Source: Balanoglossus misakiensis (Eukaryota; Hemichordata). From it: DNA of 64,000 bases. This document shows positions 1 to 13,400 of this stretch, piece after piece; position 1 is the stretch's first letter, and each line of letters begins with the position of its first letter. Under the pieces are notes generated by a model. That model saw only the letters and a program-made list of their open reading frames with translations, did no database searches and had not been told where the DNA came from. The position numbers and the translations under genes are program-made. Where the stretch lies: the NCBI GenBank assembly GCA_040954595.2, contig CM082581.2, forward strand, positions 8,308,001 to 8,372,000, written 5' to 3'.

Positions 1-244
1 TTTATTGTTAAATTAGCAAAGCATGTTTTGAAATTATTAATTGTTGCATCATTGCAGTCAATTATTGTTCATGAATAATTATTCACTGCGATCGGTTCCT
101 TAATCTGATTTCAATTGAATTGAGAATAAATATCAAAATTTGCTTAAATATATAGACTCTAGGAAAACTTCATTAAGGAATTCTTCTTGTCTGGTTTTAA
201 GTGTTGCATTCCAGGTGTGACCCCTGAGATGCGTTGTTAGTGGG

Positions 245-255
245 TTTATTTTATT
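245..255 (-). promoter_or_regulatory. Candidate polyadenylation signals of gene A
   Basis: Two overlapping AATAAA hexamers on the minus strand (TTTATT at 245-250 and 250-255), about 630 nt beyond the stop codon. Placement is inferred; no cDNA evidence is available. Confidence 0.35.
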
Positions 256-351
256 TTTCTGAAGTTTTAAAAAAGTTCAGTTTAATTTAGATATTGCTTT
301 TCCGGTACATGTTACCTAAGCCAACTAGTACGCTACTACACATTATTAATA

Positions 352-413
352 GCCCATTCTGAAATTGGAACGGCTCCATTCTGGAATTGGAGCAACCCAT
401 TTTTGAAATTAGA
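352..413. repeat. Short tandem repeat, three diverged copies
   Basis: Period about 21-22 bp: CCCATTCTGAAATTGGAAC, then CTCCATTCTGGAATTGGAGC, then CCCATTTTTGAAATTAGAAC. Confidence 0.75.
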
Positions 414-883
414 ACTTCATGCGAGAACGACCTCAGATGAGGTGGTCCACTGAATGTAATCAGCGGGGATTAACAACCATCATTGCGAAGACTTTGATCC
501 GTGAACACTCTGATCTGTGTCACCACTCGGACAGACAGACAGATCAATCGTGACGTCACTTCCCGCCTGTTATTCCAAAAAGGAAATTAATATTGTCGTC
601 CGGTGAAATTAGGTCGCAACATGCCAGATGCGGTAAAAATTTCCATCTCCAAAGCCGCGAGTTTAAACACCAGGTTTTCTTCATCGGCGGAGTGCTGCCG
701 GCGACTGAACAGCAGACGATGCCAATCTGGGTGGAATGGATTTTCCCACCATGACAAAACTCTATGCTCTCTTTTCTTGGTACCACTCCCAGGTATCGCG
801 ATCGACGCCATGCATGTTTGTGTCGTTACCGTTGCAGGGACAAACATGGAAACTGTCAAACTCCAAATCATCCCTGACGGTGA

Positions 884-1479
884 CTAGGCGCCGCACGGTG
901 TTGGAGTGAACGACGATTCGAGGTCGATTTGGATGAATATAATCAGCATCGTTATCAACGTCCCGGCGACATATATGATCAGAAACACGCGGTCCATCAC
1001 CATGGCGACCTGTTTCCACTCGCAACTCGTTTTCCCCTCTTTGGTTCTACCGTCAAACAGTTGCCTGACGCTGCGGAATTCCCCGAGCAACTCCCGAAGA
1101 ATGACCAAATGTTCGTCGAAGACTTTGTTGGCGTGAGTGCCGGATTTGCCGGTCGCCATTTTCTTTTTGGGACAGTGGTGGGCGAGTCTCTTGCCCTGGA
1201 CACCGTTCGGCCTGTCCAGCTCGTCCTGCAGGTCCATCATCGGCAGCAGCTCCAGCTTTCTGACCGATCTCACGAAGCTGGGTTTCCGTTTTGTCCGGGC
1301 AACCTGCGTCGACGTCACCTGGCGAATCAGCACAAAGCGCGCCACTTTGCCCAGCAGGAGTTTCCGTACCCAGTGCGGGACTGGGTTGCTCTCCGGGCCG
1401 CGGAAATGCAAGTTCAACACGGCCACCGACATTGATATGGATATGGAGACGAGCACCATGACTCCTGCATAGTATTGGC
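884..1479 (-). CDS. Gene A exon 7 (last): M3, cytoplasmic loop, M4, stop
   Basis: This is a 596 nt terminal exon. The acceptor reads ...CCGTCTAG before GCCAATAC, and the split Gly codon with exon 6 gives ILG-QYYAGV. It encodes M3, then HFRGPES and the membrane-proximal helix [16 protein letters not shown], a basic loop, the amphipathic helix that precedes M4 ([12 protein letters not shown]), M4, and a short tail ending TPTPCGA with stop TAG at 884-886. The exon is GC-rich, so its antisense strand also carries long open frames, which are only shadows. The Cys three residues from the C terminus is not present in gene B. Confidence 0.93.
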
Positions 1480-4400
1480 CTAGACGGAATTTTGAAGGGA
1501 AACAAGCGTTAGTTGCTCGAACCGCTCGATCCGCATGTAATTATTCCAAAACAGTTCTAATCGCGTAATGAAATATACTTATGGATTAGAGAAGTGGAAT
1601 ATTAATTTACCAAATGTTTGAACATCAATATGGTGGCGACATTGTACGGTTTTCCATTAGAAAAATATGGTTTTAATGGCACGAGAGAAAATGTGTCGCC
1701 ACAGTGGTCATGAAACCACTTGCAAATGGTCCTCTAAACCGATAATTGGCTCATGCAAATGCAGGTACATGTAACTTGCATACCTTTGGCAGCTGACATG
1801 AATGATGTAAAATTGAGACAAAAATACAAATGAAATGTGCACTGGTGCACACAAGACAAACGTACAGGACCACGGCCTTACCCAGTATTGGCACACTGTT
1901 CTGCATCGGCGGTAAGGTTTCTGCCAACAACAGAAGGAAGACGGTGAGCGACAGGAGCACGGTGATTCCCAGTCCAACCTTCTCGCCAGACTCCACGGGC
2001 AGGAAGAAACTCAACAGCGTGGTGGCGGAGATCAGCGAGCAGGGCATCACCAGGTAGAACACGTAGTACATGGGCAGTCTCCTCAGGTAGACGGAGTAGA
2101 CCACTTTGGAGAAGTTCTCGTACTGGTAGTCCGGGTAGTACTGCACCATGATGAAGTCGTCCCGACAGGAGAACCCCGTCAGGTCCCACTCGGTGTCCCC
2201 TTCAAAGTAATCGTTGGCGCCTGTCGGTTGAACAAAGAGTCAGTGCAGGCTTCAATGTGACAAAACAATTTTGTTCATATCGGACTTGTGATTGGTCGGA
2301 AGGTGTACAATGCTTCAATGTGACAAAACAGTTAGGTACATCTCGGACTTGTGATTGGTCGGAACGGTGTTGGTTGAAAAGATGTTCATATTTGACATAC
2401 CTGTCCCATTCACGGTAATTTCCGAAGCATTGTGAAGCCATGGACCGAATGTGATGTTACAGGTCTGTCTGTCGAAGGGGAAGTTTTTGACGTCCATCTT
2501 GCAGTGTGATTTGATGATGCTAGGCGCCGCCCACATGATTTGCCCGTTATAGTTCACCACACACTGCGTATTGAGCGTCCAATCTTCGTACTTGATATCG
2601 GCACTGCAAGTGAGAAAAGAGAGAGAGAGACGATAACAGGGCATCAACATGATTAAAACACGCTTGGCATGGAACCCAGATATATCGAATGGGCAAGGAT
2701 AGAAAGAAATGTACATTCGCATAAACACGCATGGAATCAAACGTTCTATTCAGCTCGCATTTTTTCAGCTCGTAGTTCACTACCATGGCCATAATAAATA
2801 TGAGTGAATAAGAGAATGTGACCTACTTTTCGTACAGCCAAATGTCTGGCATCCATAATTTGCTTTTTGGCGCCTTGAAATTCGTAATTCCTCCGAAATC
2901 TTTCGGATCCCAAGTTAAAAATTCGTCATACCACCTCTGGAGAAAAAAAGGTGGTAAATATAGTCATTTATCACATAGATTGGCTGTGGCGACGATAGCT
3001 GTACGGGCGCCATTTTTGTGTCTTCAGAGTGCTACTGTCGTTTGGGGCAAATTTGCTCCATCCACAGTTCACATGAACGGGGCCAGAATGGTTGTGTCTT
3101 CCCGTAATGCGCTTGCGTTTGAAAAAGGCGGACATACACAATACTCAGTTGTTATATCACATGAACTCGGCAATCTGTGAAAATGCTAGCGCTACAAATA
3201 GCTACATGACTTGTATAGTCACTCACCAGGGTTAACCAGACGTTCATCCTCAGCGTTTGAAGTCGTTCGTCCTGAAACCAAATTTAAACGAGTCAGCGTT
3301 GTAGAGTAGAGGTGTACTTTCCCTTCATTGAATGATCTAGAAAATGGGTGCAATGCTCATGGGATGTCAAAGGTCACACTATCAAGCCACGTGGCTGCAA
3401 ATGCAATGCGTAATCGCATCTGCTTGTCTGCAAGTGCAAGGTGGTATACCGTTAAAGTGTAGCCGTTCGACTACCATTGGCGCGCCCTCTGGAGAAAACA
3501 TGCATGCGGCCGTTTCTTAATGAAGGGGCTATCGATAGAGGGCAGGCGTAGGAGACTTCTAATGTATATGATATCGCCAGAGAATTTCAAATTGAATGAA
3601 TGGCCATTGGTAGATCTATCTGTCTTCAAATGATTGATTTATACGCTTGGTGTCAAGTTAATGCTCAATCTTTCAGAATGCATAATCCGCTGTAATCTGC
3701 GTGCACATGCATCATCAGATCAGCGCTATGTGTTGTGCCACCGTGAAACACCATGTAGTTGCATCCTATTCTTTTGCAGATGTCAAAGACCTGGGATCAG
3801 TCTTGACGGATGTAATATATGAGCAGGATCCGCTCACTCGTTCAGGACACGTGGCACATACATGTAGTTGTAATGGACAAGTGTGCGACATCTAAAATTC
3901 TGAGCAAAATAGCCAACGACGACGTGACTATACCATCGCGTCGGCGACCATCCAGGTCATTGACATGAATGAACTCGAGTGTGTCGGTGTTCTGTTTCTC
4001 AGACTAAATGGACCACCAGTCAGACATCTTGGCAAAATCTCTTATCGAAAACACTTTCACGATACGAGCCCTTTAAAGTAGTATCCGCGAACGATTTCAT
4101 ATAGCCACAATGAATTTATCGAAACAGAGCGATTAACCGATACAAGAGTGAGTGACTGACCCCAATAACCCCGAGTGGTTAGAAACTCCTAATATTTGTT
4201 AAACAAGATTGTCCTATTGGTTATTTATCATATTTACGGAAATTCATCACACATTTATACAAAAAGATGAAACCAGAGACCCAAAAGCAGAGATTAACAC
4301 GGGAATTAATCGAGCCCATGAAATGAATTAATTTGAGTCAGCTGCACCCTATGACGGAGAATGAAAATGACGCGGACCACACGAAAAAAAATCCCGCAAA

Positions 4401-7400
4401 AGACACGGGCACGGAAATTTATATTTAATTGTATACACCATTAAACCGAATATGTAATTTTATAAATTTAATATCTACGTTGACCACATTGATGGAATTT
4501 CAGGTTCCGCATGGGTCGAGATCACCCGGGCGCCAACTTAAGCGTATTTGAATAAATAGAGAGGTAATCCTAGCCAGGACACACTGGTGTATAAATAGAC
4601 TGCATTAATCTTCGTTTTTGTCGCTAATCTATAATTTGTATCACCAGAAACATCATTTGTACGGATAATTGCTTTTCGAAGCCTTTAAAAGCGTTTCAGA
4701 GGTGGCCTTGGTCAGCTGACTGTACACGTCCGACAATATATCCGAAACGTTAGGGTTGGGATATTCATCTTAGTTTGGCGCGAAAATATATTTCGATGGA
4801 TCGCTATTTACCATGATTTTTTTCAGTTTAGGATTTTCCATCAACGCGTAACAGAGCTACAATTAACGGGACACTGCCGGCTCAAATACCGACTACTTCT
4901 TGCGCGAAAAGCACTGTGTGACAAATGATCAGAACGTCAATTGTCAAAAATAATCGACCCCCCCCCCCCCACAAAGTTTGAAGTATGTTGACCACAAAAC
5001 TGAGATGAACCCGATATGTCTGAAACGGCAATTCCTTATGGCAGATCTATTCTACAATTTTTGTGTATGCAGTCAACTGTTCCCTTGTATACCACACGTC
5101 TAGGCTTAAGAAACGGATTTGTTATCAGGATTGCATTGCTGTCATTTTGTAGATCTGGTGAAAACACCGGCTTCAAATCGAAAGGTGGTTTGAATTTCGT
5201 TGGCGGCGGACAGGATATCGAAAACTTGTTCTCAGATTCAATTAAGTTGAAATTGTAATGCACCAGACATTCCAAACGCGCAATCTAACGCGCCAAATCC
5301 AGTGCACATGGTACATTCAGGGTGATAAAATAATTTAAAAAGCGTGTCGCCAACGAAACAACTTGTACCAAGCCTGTTTTGTATTTTACTTTCCGAAGAC
5401 AGGCTTGAATGCGTAAGCTGATAGTCAGGCCGACAAGTTATGTGATCTCTCGTACGCGCAGCTGCGGGTATTTGACGGAACTATATCACAAGACTACCGA
5501 CCGCTTTGGAGCCATCATTATCTGTTTAGGGGGTGTTCAGTAAACTTACCACGTCCAGGACTTGAGATAGGAAATACTGCAATTCCAGCACCGTCCTGGT
5601 TGATGTGTTGTACACCGGTCGAACAGTGACGTCGTACGTTCTGTTCTCGAACAGATAACGTCGAAGGCGAATATTATCCAGAGTTCCGACAACCCCTGCA
5701 TGAGGAAACGATGATAAAAAGTTATCGTTAGTGTCAAATGCAAAGTAAACAAATGCAAGTAATATTGAACCAGCGATAGATTCTGAAATCAGGCTATTTC
5801 TACCAAGGGCGCAAAACACTTGTGTTTTTCAATAACACGGTCAAGAATATAACTTCTGCAAATATTGCTTTAATTAAAGGGGACGACAAGCCGGGAAGAT
5901 ATGTGTATACCATTGCACGGAGTTTGCTGTCTGGCTATGTGGTCTCGCCAAATGCAACAGCCTTTGAGGCGTTTTTCATCGAATCCGTATTGCAAACGCA
6001 TACCTGTGACTGACGTCGACAACATGTGGATTTCTAGTTTTGGGGCAAACACAGCCAGAAACACGATCCATCATGAATTGTGTAACCCACAATGCATTGT
6101 CAGTAAACTATATGCATGTACATTGTACGTTCCGCATACAATGTAAGATTAACAGTCATGTGTCGCGAGCTTACGTTGGATTTCTAATAGAACATGATCA
6201 AGTTACAGCAAAACACAATCTGCGGTGAGTTTGTCCTTCGACTACATGAGTTAATCACAACGAAATAGGGGCATCAATCTTGAAAGCCCGGGCTGCGTGG
6301 CGGGAAACGTTGAACCCGCTCCCGTTACTTGGGAGCTCATCGGAAAAGTTTAAAATCCTCAAAACCCGTTAAAGTTCTCGAAAAATTCAAACATCACTAG
6401 TATCCCCTGCAAGTGCATATAAACGTTATGTTTGTGCATTTTCAAACAGATCACATGTTTCTGCAGCCCTTTTACTAATATTCGGTTGGCGCCTTTCTAA
6501 CCAACCAACCAACCAACCAACAAACCAACAAACCAACCAGCCAAAAATAGTACATGTACATGGATTGTATAGTACATGTACATTGTATATGTACATGATG
6601 ATGATCATCTAGAAATTCATTTATGAAGCCAATTGCCGACTCGTATACTTCCAGATCAAAGCTACCAAAACACATTTTCTGGGAAACGACGAAAGATTAA
6701 ACTAGCTGACCCTGCTTTGCAATTAACGACACTTAATCTCGCAAAGCAAACACGCTTTCGATCAAGCCGGTGTTTACGAAATCAGTAGATGGGGCTGCTA
6801 CTACGCGAGTTGATTCATACATTTAATCTAAAAGTTTGCGGAAGTAAATTCTCTAAATGAAGATTACTCCATCGAACGACGTCCTATTAGTTATGGTGGT
6901 TATTAGCAGCCAACCACATGGTCCATGGTCGGCAACCCAATGAAGTTTTTTTGGCGAGGACAATCAGTTCTATTTATTCGCTGAGATGTAGTTCACTGCA
7001 AACGGACGACAATCTCTATGCTTTATACACAGTGTATTATGCTTGACAACTTTACAGTATCCCGATGAAAGGTGAACAAGACGCGCGAATACCATAAACC
7101 TCCAACCGAATCGATACGTTCATCAGTTTGTTCAAACAAGACCCGAGCAATTCCCTTGGATAAGTACGTGCTTGAAATATGCAATAATAAATTGTTCTGC
7201 GATGAATCTAAAGCACCCTCTTGGTTTTGTTTCACCCTTCCTCGCTGCTCTAGGGTAGGTGTTTATGAAAAAGAGAGGGGAGGGAGGGGGAGAGAGGGAG
7301 ACAGACAGACAGACAGAGATCCTGTGTTCACATAAAGGACAGTGTCACGCAAATGGGAGTGGTGTTTTGCATACCAAATTATCTCCTTTAATGCCTTGAC

Positions 7401-10400
7401 GTTCAATTGGCCCAAGCCGTAAGAGTTACTCGAGGAAACATCCTCAGTATTTACCAATGTATTTATAAAATACTAAATGTAGATGCGCTTACAGGTGACG
7501 TGAATAGGTCGGACACCCTTGAATCATAACCTGTGAAAGTACACGAAGTCGCAGGCGATGACCTGCTAACCCACATACATTTCCGCGGGGATTCAATATC
7601 GATTCTGCACCATCCATTGTGTCAAGCAACACTGCGAAAAAAATGTGTACGTTCGCGTTGCCATGTTATCAACACGCCAGTTATAAAACTGTTGTATCGC
7701 CCCGGGCTAAACAAGCAGCTTGAATTAGCCATCACACGTTGCTTCGACGCCCAACACGCAGAATACTCAAACCCGGGACGGAGGACACAGAGCCGAGGCA
7801 CTGAGGTGAAATTTATCACCAATCACGTTTCCGCAAAGAATTAAACCGGCTCCAGCGATTAATCTGAGAAATGCGATTGAATCGAGTGATAGAGCGTCTT
7901 CTTCCATCCTTGAGACCCGAGGCCATTTTTATCTTAAAGAGATCCGTCCACTTCGCGAATTTATTTAAAAGGTGGAGTAGTTTGCTTACCTATGGCGAGA
8001 CAATGGCCTTGTCTAGTTATTGCGCTTAACAAAATAATCGTCAAACGACCCTTGTGCAATTCAAACTGTCAATCTAATGGCTCCCCAAGTGATTTATGCA
8101 TATAGCCTCACACGGGTCTCGAAATGACTGAGAAGACAGCGTGAAACAGTTGGGTAGAGGGATGAGAAAATGTCATTTGGTTGGTGATGTCGTCATTTGC
8201 ATCGCTTCTCCGCTCTCGTAAACACCACGCCCGCTGCGTCAGTTAATTGTTGAGTAATGGTTGAGTATTATACATGCACGTTAGAAAATGGCAAGCGTTG
8301 GGTCTCCTGCGGACCCGTTTGAAAACATTTAACTTGGTTTATCATGAACACAATCGCGCCGGAATAAGTCACGTGCAGTTTCTCGCTTTGGATGAGAACT
8401 CGACAGCGATGATGGACACAGTTCATTGTCATGGGGACAGTGAAATTAATAAACATATAATGACGTCATATCATGATACATTCGAAATAATGTGAGCTAG
8501 CTATAGCTTGGCCCGCATGCCTCGAGGAGGATGTTTCATACAATGTTGCGACTCTCGGGGTCAAATGCAGATGTTGGATTTAAGTTCTGAAGCAAAAATA
8601 AAACATATCTCTTAAAATACTGCCACTCCACTGTGCTTAAAAGCTGAAGGGCCCCGCGAGACTGTTTATATTCGGGAGTGCGTTGCCCTGCGAAGATTAG
8701 TACGTGGCAAGAATGAACCACGTGTTTTGTATCAGCGGAACATCACTTTGATGCAAAATTATGATAGTCCGAAATTCAAATTTAAGTATACACCAATGGC
8801 ATTTTATTCTGACCTTGAATTTTAATATGTCCTGTTCGGTTCACTCTGATATCTCAGGAATGCAATTTGTCGAGCATAAACAACTCCGCGAACTATACCT
8901 GTGTCTTTGAATAACTATTGACACAGGAAGTTTATAAATTTTACCTGATATTTTATGCTGCAGCATCTGATTTTATATTAGTTTTAATAAAACCTCATTT
9001 ATTTGCTCTTCACAATTTCTTCAGAATCCATGAAAAATGCACCGCCTGATTCAGATCCAAGATGTCGTAAAACACGCAATGATATAGCCGGGCGATTTAA
9101 ACGCAGGCAAAACTTAATTTGAACCTTATGAGTCCGGATTTATTATGCATAGAGCGCTTACACGTACTGCGTAGCTTCGTAACGCCCTGTCTGATCTAAA
9201 CTGCCCTGATCCGCCAGATGTAATAGAGCTAAACGCGGGGTTTATTTTATCGTCAACCTTGCAGAAATTTATTGAAGATGGCGTCTCGACGGGGTAGTGG
9301 ACTTGTCAAAACTGCTAAACGGGTGCGGGGAGAAATCATAAACCGGATCGTTGCAACGGTGGCGGTGACCGAATGAGGATGAGCCTATTAGACCGACAAA
9401 TCTCGCCAAGCGTAAGCCTTTCGTTACTATCAACGTCACGGCGCTATTTACGACCCCCGCGCTGTGATATTTTCTGCAATTAATCGCAAGACTGCTCAGC
9501 GACCCCACTTGAGTGCTTCGACATGTTTACCGTATTCAATAAATTTGGCTGATCAAATTATATGGAAGTGTCTTTCTTGCGGTAAACAAGTAACCAGTGT
9601 TGACTACAGTAGATGGGAAAGATGAAAAAAAATTATAATTTGGGGGGATAAGAATTCGCATCGAGGAAACAATGCCTCGAATTTAGTAGAGATTAAATTA
9701 TGTTTTCTGTTAGATTTGATTGAATGACATTTCTCAAAATGCTCTGGACTGTCAGCAGTATTTATTGCAACAGCCACGACGGTGTACATCGGTTATACCG
9801 GAAGTATATAAAACCACTACCGGAAGCAGTACTGACGCCATTTTTTAACTTCCGGGAAATACTCCAAGTATTTTTCTTAATTTGTAAAAAACACGTTTGA
9901 TACTGATGAGAGATAATCTTCACACGGTTTCTTGCGCAGGTTGATATACCCTTTCATCGGGTGTATATGATCATAGCAACAATATTATGTTAGCATGAGG
10001 GGGACACAAATTGATGAAGTAAAAAAATCATTCAACTGTTAAAATACTTTCCCATGTCTGGTATGATGATAGCTCACGTCCTGTATGGATGAATTCGGCC
10101 ATTATTAAGTTACAAAAATATAAATCCTGAAAATTCCTGTCAATAAATCTAGATTGGCAAATCATATACTCCGCCCGAGGTATTGTCTGCGAAGATCGAT
10201 CTTGCATCTAATTCGACGCACCTTCTCGACGCGAGCTTCAAGTTGTCAGACTGCACAATGCGCGGGAAAACGGAGGGGGATAGCTTGAACTTAAGTCCGG
10301 CTGGGCCATTCTTGTCTGGTAAATACCTTCGCCGAGCGTTGCAGGCATTTTAATAATTCGGAGATCTACATCAGAATGCCTGAATGCAGATTCAAATTAC

Positions 10401-13400
10401 TGCGGGATTTTATTCAGTCTGTTGCAGTTTGTCACAATGGTGTTGGGTGACAGTTTTTTTCAAATAATGACACACGCGGACATGACAAATATTGATAGCG
10501 GCGTCGCGGATGCCATGCTTGACGTGAAAGCACCAGATTCCCTCAGTGTGTCTGTATTCTTCACAAATGATTAGGCTTGTGACCTGTACTATTTATGACG
10601 AAAGCAACTCTGAGATTACAGTCGCCTGGATTCAGGCTCCATAATAAGAGTGCAAAATACAAACGAACATATTGATCGGCGCCTTAATTTTTTTCCAGGG
10701 CTATAATGGCCGAAGATGGAACTGCTGATAGAGATAAATTAGACAGTAAAACACAATCTTCTAGTACCATTTTGTCGATTCGAAGGATGGTTGGGCGGTT
10801 AAAACCTGTGGGGCATGTTATTTAGCCACTTATGAAAGGAGAGTTTAGTTAACAAGGTGACCATGTACAATTAATTTACATCGTTATGTTTTTTGTGCTT
10901 TTGTGGATTTCTTCTGGATTTTACTTAAATCGGGAAGAAGGAATGAAACTTTGAACACATAAAATGACTAATTTGGAGTCATTTAAATGAGTTCTTGTCT
11001 GACGAGACTGGTGATGAATAAAATAAACTAAGAGTGCCATCATGAAGTAAACCTAAGACAGAAATATCTGCGATCGACCAGAGTTTCATCTTTTATCAAA
11101 AAACGTCATCTACAGTCTGTACATTGAGCATAAACAAGCGATCACCTACATGTACTGTTATCCAATATGGCGCCAGCCTTGGCTCACCTGTGTATGACTG
11201 ATTATCAGTATTCACTTGAAAAAGTTCTTATGCCTCTGTGTTTGAACTCCTGCTACAAAGCTACATATTACATGTTATGGTATAGGAAATAGGCCAATTT
11301 AACCCTAATTGCTGCAGTGTCTTTATTTTCACACCATTTCCTCGGCACGTTGCGGAAATGTAGAAGCCAGTTTCAATGTTTTGATAGATTTTCAGCTAAA
11401 TATAATAAGATCTTATGCAAGATTCATGCAGTTTGGTTGGTTGGTCGGTTGGTACAAGCACAACAAACTGACGCAACATCGAAGCCCGCTAAAACGATTT
11501 ATGTTCAAAAGGCCACATTTGCCTAATTGCTTAGTCTCTCTCTAAGTCAGTCTATATTTTTAAAATTAATGCAGCACTGATCACGTGGGTGAACGGTTGA
11601 GCTCCACAGACATTTTTGACACCGCGACAGGCTGTGCAAACAACATTGTGTATGCGCGACCCAGTCAATTTCATAAACGCTTGTTATCAACTGAGAAATC
11701 TACAGGGACTTTCAACGTTGCACCAAGCATGACATTTAAACACGTTTATCTTGTCAGGCTATCGTATATATCCCTATTTAGAGGCCCTAATGGCCATGCA
11801 ATTAACGCATGATGCTTTTCATTTAATTTTTTACTGTCCATCTCTCAAATCGTAACGAGCGGCTTGTGATAAAGTAGAGACATTCTTTTGATAGCCGCAG
11901 TAGCAGAACAACGTAGAAACGACGGACAGATGTAATTTAACGCGTTCGGAGAGATGCGTACCTCTGTTTGCACTCAGACTTAAAAAATCAGGAGATCGAA
12001 GAAATTTTCCCCGTGGTTTGCAGACGAGATGAGAAACTCGCACGTACGCACACAACAGCGGTTTCCGGCGGTGACGCGGCCTACAACTGTCATCGTGAGA
12101 CCCGGATTTCTGTTAATAGAAAAGCCGTGTTCGGCCATCGAATTCAAATCGGATGAAAGTAAAAGACGATGCGCCGGGGATATTGACAGCGCTGGCAATA
12201 CATCCTGTCTGGATATTAACGCTCAACATTTCGCGTTGACACAGGACATCGCGGATGTTGTCTCGAGCCCACATGCAATTTCCTAAGTACACCGGCCAGT
12301 ACATTTGCCATTTCAAATCGACCTTTTTCGAGCTGTGGGCGCGAAAGTCTAACAACGGTTAAATAAATATTTGACAAACGCTATGAAACGGTTTCATGGC
12401 TTCATTCAGAATTGTTCAAGAATAGCTGGGTTTGATTGGCTGTCGCCTCTCAGACAACCAACACAAATGTTTGAGGTTGCTGTAAAAAGATGCGTGTTCC
12501 ATTTGAACATTTAAAACTAACAACCCCCAATTAAGGGGGCGATGCACTTTAAATGGCGATGAAGCCAAAATATCTCACTTTTAGGAAAGTCGGTACGTTT
12601 CTGTTTAACTTACACTTCTTGGAAACACATTTTCCAGAAAACCAAACCGCCATTAAAGGTATACAGTCACCTCCAATTTACATACGCCCATATATGACTG
12701 AATGGCACATTTGAGCGTTCTAAAGAACATATGGTGGCGCTCTTTTTTCGCGTGTGACACCAACTGAAAATCTGTGATTGGCTAGATCTCAATGTGCCAT
12801 GGTAACTATAGATAATTGGTGGAAGTATAAAAAGTAGCAGGAAATTGGAATTTTGAAAGCAAGACTGTAGTCTCACAGACGATGTGACAAGAACACTCAA
12901 AGGGATAAAATGATTCCGCATTATGTTCACGTCTCTTCGTCGTTTACGGGAACAAAACAGTAAATATTAACGAAATGCGCAGTTGGCCGTTTAATTGCAC
13001 AACTGATCGTATTTCCCATAAAAAGCAGGCCGTAAATTATCCAGACCCGACAAAAAGCATTAATTTACTGATCTTTGGTCCCCAAAAATGAAATATTTTC
13101 CTTGCTGGGTATATACGCAGCATGACGAAACAAATAAATTGTTCTACGATTCAAAAATAGCCGCGGTTTCCTTCGATCAGTGACAATGGGGAATGTGTAG
13201 CATCTTTGAGCAGTTGAAAGGGAAAGCAAACATGGGCATAAACATTAGTTTGGATAAGTAAGTTAATTGAACGCTAGGTCTGTGTTTGCTGACGCGGAGA
13301 ACACGTTCTTCTTTGAGTGTGGCTTGTCACAGATATAGAGATTTGCTCTCCCCGTTGAACCATCAAGCATCAAAAACGATGTACACATATGCACATCGTT

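Larger units (their letters stand above)
1..883. other. 3' flank of gene A, probably including its 3' UTR
   Basis: No gene was recognised. The region holds the candidate polyadenylation signals (245-255), a three-copy 21-22 bp repeat (352-413) and a TGACGTCA palindrome (551-558). Open frames at 556-887 on both strands have no family features. Confidence 0.6.

Noticed and set aside
5696-5819. Open frame continuing upstream of gene A exon 2 with a hydrophobic stretch ([10 protein letters not shown])
   Set aside because: It has no ATG, and a good acceptor (CATGCAG) lies at the exon border, so it is intron read-through.
7987-8065. Possible alternative signal exon for gene A with donor ATAG before GTAAGC in the right phase
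   Set aside because: The frame has no ATG before an upstream stop. The exon at 33571-33631 is complete and better.
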